This document shows positions 30,651 through 38,096 of a DNA stretch of 38,096 nt, in pieces. A program made the translations under genes and the position numbers. The stretch lies in contig MCFE01000768.1 in NCBI GenBank assembly GCA_002104905.1, forward strand, positions 1-38,096, in the 5' to 3' direction. The DNA comes from Basidiobolus meristosporus CBS 931.73 (Eukaryota; Basidiobolomycota; Basidiobolomycetes; Basidiobolales; Basidiobolaceae). The notes under the pieces were generated by a model. The model searched no databases and was not told the origin of the DNA. It worked only from the letters and a program-made list of their open reading frames with translations. Numbering within the stretch: the stretch's first letter is position 1; each line of letters opens with the position of its first letter.

Positions 30651-31080
30651 ATGGTGGTGTATAGGTCCACAGAAGAGATGGGACCAGCACTTCTCAAGTG
30701 TTTAGTGTGTGGGGTGTTCACTGGGTGCAATAACCTCTGGCAAAAGCTTGCTAGGAATACTTGGGTTCTGTCTCTAATCTAATGTGAAGGGGAATAAAGC
30801 CACAAGCTTGTCAAGGGAAAACTATTTAGCTACAATCCCCAACTTAGTTGGTGTCTTAACAAAAGTATGTGCTGGGTTCAGCGTCCTTTGAGATGACAAT
30901 GTACTAAAGCTTCTAAAGTCAAAACAACTGTAAACTCCACCAGCAGGGACTTGATGAGAATGCGGCTGTGGTCAATAGTTACAAAGACAGAAAAGTATCT
31001 TTGCATGTACAAGAACAAACTTGGGAAAGAATCAAATATAATAAAAGATACCTACTCTGAGTATTCTTCACAAGTAGTGC
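30651..31080 (-). repeat. Gypsy-B 5' LTR (LTR-B, outer part lost)
   Basis: It matches the inner 430 bp of LTR-B (compare 1897-2325). At 31080 it stops abruptly and fuses to the middle of a truncated foldback element. The U3 part with promoter and heat-shock-like sites is missing, so this copy of Gypsy-B has no promoter of its own. Confidence 0.65.
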
Positions 31081-31656
31081 AGCTGCAAATCCATTTCTTG
31101 ATCTTTTTTTCTGGATCTATGGTGTTCAGGTTATGTAAGAGCACAAATGCATTGAAGACATGCTACAGGTACTCAATACCCGTGGCACTCTAAATCTAAC
31201 ACCTGTGGCTTGTAACATGTCACAAAAATGCATGGCACTGTCTTGGTCTACTGGTACTATATGGCACTATAAGTGCTTTGTATTGATCTTACTTTAGGGC
31301 TAATATTTAAATATAGTGCCGGATAGTACCAGTGGACCAAGATAGTGCCATGCTTTTTTGTGACATGTTACAAGCCACAGGAGCTAGATTCAGAGTGCCA
31401 TGGGTATTGAGTACCAGAGGTATATCTTCAATCCTTTAGTGCTCTTGCACATCCGCACAATATTGATCCACAAAAAAATGTCAAAAAATGGATTTTCTCC
31501 TTCATCATAGGTGAAATATAGGGGCTGCTTTGCATGAAGATGCAGATCTATGTTTCACACTCTGTGGCCAAGTATAGGCTCACTTGGCCTCTCTGTCACA
31601 CTATGGCATCATCTGGCACTCATGGCTCAATGTGGCACTATCCTACGGAACAAGTC
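31081..31656. repeat. Foldback element, left end truncated
   Basis: It is homologous to 21840-22431, including the same loop sequence near 31270 and the right end GGAACAAGTC. The right flank is TAATA (31657-31661). The left terminus is missing at the junction with LTR-B, so one deletion removed both element ends. Confidence 0.8.
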
Positions 31657-33822
31657 TAATAAGTAAGTCCGCTGTAACGCTCTGGTTTTGTGACTCTGGT
31701 GGGAACCCAACAGCTTTATACCTCTGTTCATTCACTGATTCCCACACATCCTGGTCTTCAGCTGGCACTGCAAGGTAGAGCACCTCATCTGCCAGTCTTT
31801 GCAATAAATCCTTGCAATATTCAAGTGCGTTTTCTTCAGCACTGTTCTCAAAGGAATGGTGAAACCTCTTGAGGTGCCAATTAATGTTCCAAAGTTCCAC
31901 TGAAGGTATTGCAATAGTTGTTCAAGCTCTTGATATTGTAGCCTTATCTGCCAGTTAGATCTCCACTCTGTCAATAATGGAGGAAGTAGCAGCTGTGGTA
32001 GACAAATTGCCTTTTTCAGCAAACTCAACTACCTTGCTGGAGTGTAGCTCAACTGGCTGTGCTTCCAGCTCTGGTGAAAACAGCTGTTTTCTTGCTGGCA
32101 ATTCTTCTTGGCTATGATAGGATTCAGTCTATTCTGGGCTTGCATTGTTAATTGGCTCAAACTGCAGTTCTTTTTGCATGACTTGCTGTCTCAGGCTTTG
32201 GTACACATATCTTCATTTACCATTTTCTTTAACACTGCCAGGTCTTTCACTGCTACTTTGTCTCAATGATACTTGTAATGTAATACATCTTCTCCTGGGT
32301 AAATTCAGCTCTGACACATCTGTTTTGGCCCTGCTTATCCCTTGCTGGCACTTTTCTGACAACCTGATATTTCTATTCTGCAAGTTTCAGGCTCTCAACC
32401 AAAGTTGTGATGGGCCCCTGTAAAAGCCGCTTGTTTTTATCATTGCCAGGTCCTTCACTGCTACTTTGACTGAGTGCCTCTTGAGTGGTACTACGCTTTT
32501 TCATTGATAAATGTTATGCTAATTCATCTGTGTCTGCCTGCTTGTCCCTAATTGGCACTCTTCCAGCTACCTGAAGTCTCTTTGACACTTGTCTAGAGCT
32601 TTTGGCCCTGCTTGTGACAGGCTCTTGAGGAAGCCGCTGATTTTTAGCCATAGTACCCTTGTTCTTTTGCCTTTGATAGTTACTGCTATTGTTAAGCTGC
32701 TCTCTTAGCATACCAATGCTGGAGCAACATCTATTTGCCCATTTGAATACAGGATGAAACTGTAGTGGGGTAACAGTGACACCCATTAACAGATGTGCTC
32801 ATTCCCTTATTTTCTACTTCCCTCTATCTCTACTACACTCATTTTAGTTTTATCCCATTTGTCTTACCCAATCAGTACTATCCCATAAGCCGGTTGACTA
32901 TCACACCTGCTTACCTTATTGCATTATTTACCCCTCACTTATGTAATATAACTAGCCATAAGTACTTCTATATTAGGCACAATGCACATGGAGCAAGTCA
33001 AGTGCATTCTGCTAGGCATTGAGCTCCTGATGGTCCCATGGTATCCTGGCCTTAAGTTGATGGCATGCTAGGCTTCTGACAGCCTCTTGCATATCAGCCC
33101 ACTCTTCATTATTGTACTGAACAGCTTCACAGATCTTCAATGTCTTTTGATTTTTGGGCTTTGTTATAAACACCACAATGTCTCCCCCTATGCTGTGATA
33201 GGTTTTTCTTTGGGCTTTATATTTGGGAACTGTTGTTGTGCTTCCAAGACTTTACAGTCTTTCACTGCTGTTACATTGGGATATGGCTTAAATCTTGCTG
33301 TGGCATTGAGCTACTTGAGTTCCTTCTTTGTCAAAAAGATACTGCTTTCTCTACCTGGGATATTGATTGCTGTACACATATTATCCACTCACTATGTTTC
33401 TGAACTATTTCCTGATTTCTTGGGTTACTGTATCTATTCTGTCAGCCACTGCACCTAATTGCTTCATTATTGCTTTGGTATGAGCTGACAACATACTTGC
33501 CAATATTGGTGGTGGTGATGTTATGACAGCCACTTGCTGGTCTTCAACCAAGTGTACTGTATTTGCTACATTCTCATCTGCCTTAGCATAACAGTCAGCT
33601 TGTGGCTCCACAGAGGTTCTCAATTATCTTCTTGACTGACAGCCTGGGGAGTCCACATTATCATGTTCAGTGGGCACACTGTTAACATGGTCTTTTTTGG
33701 ATGTAGCCCTGCTTGTTGCACTGAATGTCAAAGCAAGCTGTTGTCCATCTGTTCTTCCACTGCTGTCAGTGTGGGGTTTGTTTAGGAACCAGGAAACTTT
33801 GATTTTTTTTTTAGCAGCAAAT
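31657..33822 (-). pseudogene. ORF2 of the Tnp2 transposon, copy D (broken)
   Basis: On the minus strand it starts at about 33822, where ATT replaces the copy-B ATG. It includes LALTFSATSRATSKKDHVNS (33624-33863 frame), PPPILASMLSAHTKAIMKQL (33405-33623), KWANRCCSSIGMLREQLNN (32514-32786) and the C-terminal LEYCKDLLQRLADEVLYLAV (31643-31900). It aligns with copy C over its whole length. Frame changes, stops and a deleted solo LTR-B (32761-32981) break it. The foldback at 31656 removes the very end. No known domain is recognised. Confidence 0.6.
32761..32981 (+). repeat. Solo LTR-B with large internal deletion (221 bp)
   Basis: It starts TGTAGTGGGGTAAC, matches the first ~213 bp of LTR-B (2963 down to 2741) and ends CACA. 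Flanks are AAAC and ATGC; the empty site in copy C reads ATAATGCTCATG. This fits a 4-bp duplication of ATGC with two changes in the left copy. Confidence 0.6.
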
Positions 33823-34044
33823 GTATATGGAAGTGAGTAAAACCAAAGGGGAAATAGTGCCACATATACATGTGTATGTTGTGCCCAAACTTTACTAATA
33901 ATGCTTACTATTGCAGGTTATTATTAAATCTTACAGTTATGTAGGTTCAATGTCTCAAATATAAGACTGTCTTAAGTTCATATGAGAATTGACCACAAAG
34001 TGATATAATAGCCTTATGTTGTTGAAGGTCAAACTGTTTGCCCC
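33823..34044. promoter_or_regulatory. Divergent intergenic region of copy D
   Basis: This is the inverted homologue of 24888-25107. ACACATGTATATGT and the stretch CCCCTTTGGTTTTACTCACT (minus strand) are conserved. The TATAAATA of the other copies has changed to a TTATTAGTAAAG-like sequence. Confidence 0.45.
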
Positions 34045-34192
34045 ATGGACAAGACTACTTTGACTCAGCACCGTAAGAGAAAAGAAAAAAGACCATGTAG
34101 CTATTGTAGCAAGCCTCTCAGCCCTGAAGTATGCAGACAGCATAGGAAATATTACAAGGATCATGGCTAGTTTTTTCCACCCAAGTCATATT
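34045..34192 (+). pseudogene. Transposase N-terminus, copy D (cut by Copia-2)
   Basis: From ATG 34045 it reads MDKTTLTQHRKRKEKRPCSY, then CSKPLSPEVCRQHRKYYKDH, followed by a stop at the position of Trp in copy C. The zinc-type Cys and His residues are kept. Copia-2 inserted about 50 codons in, at 34193. Confidence 0.7.
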
Positions 34193-34541
34193 TGTTGTAA
34201 AAATTTGTATTTCCACCTAAATATTCACCTAACTTAGTCACTTAGATCATTACCTTCAAATCCTAGAAAATACTGACCAAATTCCTTGTCGGGATTTACT
34301 TAAAATATTTTCACCAAAATACCAGGTACCCAGAACATGAAAATTCTCAAAGTTGTCCAAACAGCCCCAAACTTTGCACACATGTTCTTGGGACCTTCCT
34401 TAACCTATTCTACGTGTTTGTAATGCCAAGACCAGGTAAAAGTATAAATACCACTTTTACATTCAATAAATCATTAAGTGAAAACCACATAATCTACTTG
34501 TTCTCCTAATCACTTCCAATATCTCCAAGACTCTTACAACA
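34193..34541 (+). repeat. Copia-2 5' LTR (349 bp)
   Basis: It has inverted ends TGTTGTAA...TTACAACA. TATAAATA (34443-34450) is a good TATA box and AATAAA (34465-34470) a possible poly(A) signal shortly after, the same layout as in Copia-1. Confidence 0.8.
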
Positions 34542-34554
34542 GGTTATGAGCCCC
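34542..34554 (+). other. Copia-2 primer-binding site, anticodon-arm type
   Basis: GGTTATGAGCCCC follows the LTR directly and is identical to the Copia-1 site. It contains an ATG (34546) in frame with gag. That ATG belongs to the binding site, so the start at 34573 is more likely. Confidence 0.75.
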
Positions 34555-34572
34555 AAGCTGTCACTCTCTGCA

Positions 34573-37500
34573 ATGTCTACTACTGCTATTACTGGAATTT
34601 TTCCCTCTGCTGAAAAGTTGGATGGCTCTAACTACCAAGTGTGGAAGGTGAAGATGAAGATGCTGCTACAAGAAAGAGGCCTTTGGGATGTTGTCATGGG
34701 AGAAGAATGCCCTCCTAAAAACGTGGGAGAGGAAACCTTAAAGTACCAGAAGAAAGAACAAAGTGCCTTTAACTGCATTTGCCTTAATGTCAAGGACAAA
34801 TTGCTAATTCAATGCTCAAGAGCAAAAACGGCAAAGAATGCCTGGAAGGCATTAGAAGACACCTACCAGTCATGTTCAGCTGCCAAGAAAATGTATCTGA
34901 GAAGAAAATTCTTTACTACAAAGATGCTGCCAGGAGAAGAAATGAAAAATCTAATTAACAGAATTACCCTGCTGGTAGATGAGATGGAATCTGTGGGCGT
35001 ACCAACTACTGATGAGGATGTGATAGTTACCATCCTGAATAGCCTGACAGACGAGTTTCAGGGCCTTGTATCAGCCCTAGAGTCCAGAACTGAAGATTTG
35101 ACCTTAAATTACGTATATGGAAGGCTCCTGGATGAAGAATTAAGAAAATCAAGCGCTAATAAGAAGGAAGAAGAAAATGCTTTAATAAGCAATGATAACC
35201 AACAAAGGAGGTACCCAAGACCCTACAAAGGCAACAGCAACCTATTTTGCAACTACTGCAAAAGGAAAGGACATACATCAGACCGGTGTTTCAGAAAGAG
35301 AGATTATCAGCAAAAAAAGCCTGAATATGGAAATGCTGCAACAACTGAAGATAGACTATTTGTATCTGCACTAAATATGACCACAAACAAGGATTCTCAG
35401 ACGTGGTATATTGACTCTGGAGCTTTGCAACACTTTACACACCAAAAAGAACTTTTTACCCAATATCAAGAAATTCCAATTAAGAAGGTTTTCATGGGTG
35501 ATGATAGAACACTTGATGCAGTGGGAGAAGGAACTATCCAAGTAAACCTTAGAAGCAGTGAAGGAAGCCATACACTGACCTTTAAAGAAGTACTCTATGT
35601 ACCAGAAATAGCCAAGAACCTACTCTCTGTAAGCAAGGCCACAGCAGAAGGACTCAGTTTCAGTTTTGACAATTCTGGATGCAGGATCACTGATCAAAAT
35701 GGTGCTCATATTGCTTCGGGCATCAGAGATCAGAATCTATACAAGTTGACTTATATTCCATCATATCTGGAAGCCAATATAAGTAACTTAAATGAAGAAA
35801 CACCAATGCTTTGGCACAGGAGATTTGGGCACATCAATTTTGTTTATTTGTGCAAAATGATCAAAGATCAGCTAATTTCTGGAGTAAAAATTGATCCCCC
35901 AGCTAATTTGGAGCACTGTGAAGCCTGCATATATGGGAAACAAGCCAGACAACCGTTCAAGAGCTCTGGGTTAATCAAAACTAAGAAAAAATTAGATCTA
36001 ATTCACTCAGATCTGTGTGGACCTATGCAAAATTTATCCTTAGGCGGGATGAAGTATTTATCACTTTTATTGATGATTATACAAGATACACATGGGTCTA
36101 CTTCATGGAGAGAAAGGAAGAAGCTCTGTCTAAGTTCAGGGAGTTTAAAGCCATGGTGGAGAGAGAAACTGGTGAAAAAATCAAGAAAAACGCTCTGAAA
36201 ATGGTGGAGAATATACCTCCAAACTCTTCATCCACTTCTGCAAAATTCATGGGATAAAGCAAGAGACTACTGTACCATACTCCCCACAGCAAAGTGGAGT
36301 AGCAGAACAAGCTAACAGATCAATAATTGATATGGCAAGATCTATGATCCATGATCAAAAATTATCCTATGATTTTTGGGTGGAATCAGTTGCCACTGCT
36401 GTATATCTTAAAAATAGGAGTTATAACAGAGTACTTCGTGATTCTACTCCATTTGAAGCATGGTATGGATACAGACCAAGTGCAGAACATCTAAGAATAT
36501 TTGGGTGTACAGCATATGCCAAAAAACTGGCCGGAAATCAGTCAAAATTTGAGCCAAAAAGTGTAAAATGCATATTTTTGGGCTACTGCAATGAGAGTAA
36601 GGCATACAGACTCTACAATACCAAAGCAAAGAAGCTGATCAAGTCCAGGGATGTGTTGTTTGATGAAAATTCAAAATTTTCACAAAAAATGACATCAGAT
36701 GATGACAAAAATTTGATCTCAAGTCCACCAATTGTCAGGATTGAATCAGAGCAAAACAATGAAATTTTTTCACTCCAGAGGACTCTACAACCGTGGTTCA
36801 GCCAGAATCAGTGCCCAGGAATATCCCAGTAAGTGATCATTCCAGTATCAAATGCCCGGAGATCAAATCGGACAAGAAATAGCCCAAATTACTATATTAA
36901 TGAGGGTACAAACTTAGCCTATGCCTATTCAGTCCATATTGATGAACCCCAGACTGTAAAAGAGGCCCTAAATAGCCCTCAGACAAAGTTTTGGAGATCT
37001 GCAATGACTGAGGAATATCAGGCCCTGATGGAAAATCAAACTTGGGACTTAGTCAAATTACCAATCAACCAAAAATCAATTGGATGCAGATGGGTCTTCA
37101 AGACAAAGTACAAGGCTGATGGTACAATTGAAAGATACAAAGCAAGACTTGTAGCCAAAGGATATTCTCAAACAAAAGGACTTGACTATACTGAGACCTT
37201 TGCACTGGTAGCCAAGTTTAATTCCATAAGATTTATATTGGCTATTGCAGCCAAATATAAGTTTTTTATTCATCAAATGGATGTAAAAACTGCATTTTTG
37301 AATGGAGAACTTGATGAGGACTTGTATATGGACCACCCTGATGGGTTTGTTGACCAAGATAACCCCCATTTGGTCTGCAAGCTTAAAAAGTCTCTATATG
37401 GTCTCAAACAATCACCAAGAGCCTGGAATTGCAAGATAGATTCTTATTTGGAATCTTTGAGTTTCAAAAGGAGTAATGCTGACTATAGTATATACTATAA

Positions 37501-38096
37501 GCCAGATAGAGCAAATCCAGTTCTATTAGCTCTATATGTAGATGATCTTATTATAGCCACCAATAACCTAGAAACATTGGAAGAGACTAAATCCAGCCTA
37601 TCTAAGGAGTTCAAGATGTCCGATCTAGGAGAACTCAGTTACTACTTAGGGATTAAGTTCTCCATAGACAGAAGTACCCAGACTATTACCCTAAGCCAAT
37701 CCAAGTATATTCAAGATATACTAAAGAAGTACAAAATGGAAGACTGTAAACCGGCAGCTACCCCAATGGAGACAAACCTTAACTTGGTCAAAACTCAACC
37801 AAATCAAGAGAGCTTGGTGCCATCTGAAAGCCCTGACTTTCCTTATCAATCTATGGTCAGCAGTCTGATGTATATCATGCTTGGAACACATCCAGATATC
37901 TCATATTCAGTGGGAGTTGTCAGCCAACATAATCAGAATTATGGATCTGATCATATTGCAGCAGTTAAGCGGATTTTTAGATACCTAAAAGGAACTGCTG
38001 ATATCTGCTTAAGATACACTTATAAGGATTCAGAACAGGATCTTGTGGGATACTCTGATGCTGATTGGGGACGAAATCTAGAAGACAGAAGATCCA
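34573..38096 (+). pseudogene. Copia-2 gag-pol polyprotein (broken, partial)
   Basis: I chose ATG 34573 (MSTTAITGIFPS), which aligns with the Copia-1 start. Gag is followed by a CCHC knuckle near 35240 (CNYCKRKGHTSDRC), protease DSGA near 35417, integrase zinc residues (WHRRFGH, CEAC) and HSDLCGP. A one-base loss near 36057 shifts the frame. A second shift lies near 36193. The next block reads SENGGEY, with Glu (36197-36199) where the catalytic Asp belongs. TAA at 36830-36832 interrupts before RT. RT is then open to the window edge, with YVDDL at 37535-37549. TFALVAKF has Leu for the usual Pro. The copy cannot make a working polyprotein. Confidence 0.85.

Larger units (their letters stand above)
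12557..31080 (-). mobile_element. Gypsy-B retrotransposon, 18.5 kb with nested insertions
   Basis: The minus-strand order is partial 5' LTR-B (30651-31080), gag (29476-30509), protease (27501-28267), RT/RNase H (19198-20725), RNase H end and integrase (13467-14511), and 3' LTR-B (12557-13466). Protease before RT, RNase H and then integrase is the Ty3/Gypsy order. Three insertions split it: LTR-D between gag and protease, Tnp2 transposon C between protease and RT, and Copia-1 inside RNase H. Every coding part carries stops or frameshifts, so the element is dead. The outer 5' LTR end was lost at 31080. Confidence 0.75.
34193..38096 (+). mobile_element. Copia-2, Ty1/Copia retrotransposon (runs off the edge)
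   Basis: The 5' LTR (34193-34541), primer-binding site and most of the polyprotein are present; the window ends within RNase H. It is related to Copia-1 throughout, with the same primer-binding site and matching domain blocks, but is clearly a different family. It is inserted in the transposase of copy D. The 5 bp before it are ATATT; the other flank is outside the window. Confidence 0.85.

Noticed and set aside
32795-33022. A plus-strand hydrophobic 75-residue frame
   Set aside because: It lies across a deleted solo LTR-B and antisense ORF2 sequence. It is not a gene.
34546-34572. An upstream in-frame ATG for the Copia-2 polyprotein
   Set aside because: It lies inside the primer-binding site GGTTATGAGCCCC. 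The next ATG at 34573 aligns with the Copia-1 start.
1-38096. CRISPR arrays, bacterial operons or prophage
   Set aside because: No spaced direct repeats of that kind, no Shine-Dalgarno pattern and no tight gene packing. The content is eukaryotic transposons.
1-38096. tRNA, rRNA or other RNA genes
   Set aside because: I scanned for cloverleaf arms and conserved rRNA blocks by eye and saw none. The tRNA-like bases are only primer-binding sites. A covariance-model scan was not possible here.

Overview
This window is a eukaryotic, AT-rich block made almost entirely of transposable elements nested inside one another. A fungus is the best guess. The Tnp2-type transposase, the Gypsy pol (RT block ending in VDDIGIKG) and a decayed Ca2+/cation exchanger all resemble fungal families. 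I cannot name the species, and the kingdom call is an inference from protein resemblance made without a search. I recognise no intact host gene.

The only intact long gene is the 1305-residue polyprotein of Copia-1 (14512-19197, minus strand). Its two 369-bp LTRs look identical and it is flanked by the 5-bp duplication GAGTT, so it is recent and possibly active. A second Copia element (Copia-2, from 34193, plus strand) runs off the right edge and is disabled by frameshifts, a stop codon and a changed integrase catalytic residue.

The nest can be read layer by layer. A Tnp2-type DNA transposon (copy D, from 34192 leftward) holds an 18.5-kb Gypsy element (Gypsy-B, 12557-31080). Gypsy-B was split by Copia-1, by a long LTR-like repeat (LTR-D, 28268-29475) and by a second Tnp2 transposon (copy C, 20726-27500). 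Copy C holds a solo LTR of another Gypsy family (LTR-A, 21539-22644), which in turn holds a 732-bp foldback element (21700-22431). Copy D itself appears to sit in the end of a further copy (F, 12231-12453). Left of 12 kb are broken copies of the same Tnp2 transposon (A0, A1, E, B) carrying a Gypsy-A remnant (1458-4618), a solo LTR-A inside a solo LTR-B (7048-7759), another LTR-D (9808-10893) and the exchanger pseudogene (about 11000-11890).

The Tnp2 transposon is the best candidate for something undescribed. It has two divergent genes: a transposase (zinc-binding N-terminus, Tnp2 core, DUF4218-like block) and a second protein, 'ORF2', with no domain I recognise. They share a roughly 220-bp intergenic promoter. 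Copy C has 12-bp inverted ends (TCCCTATGAAAA).

LTR names (A, B, D) and copy names (A0, A1, B, C, D, E, F) are mine, local to this window. Border calls rest on TG...CA ends, target-site duplications and comparison with uninterrupted copies elsewhere in the window.
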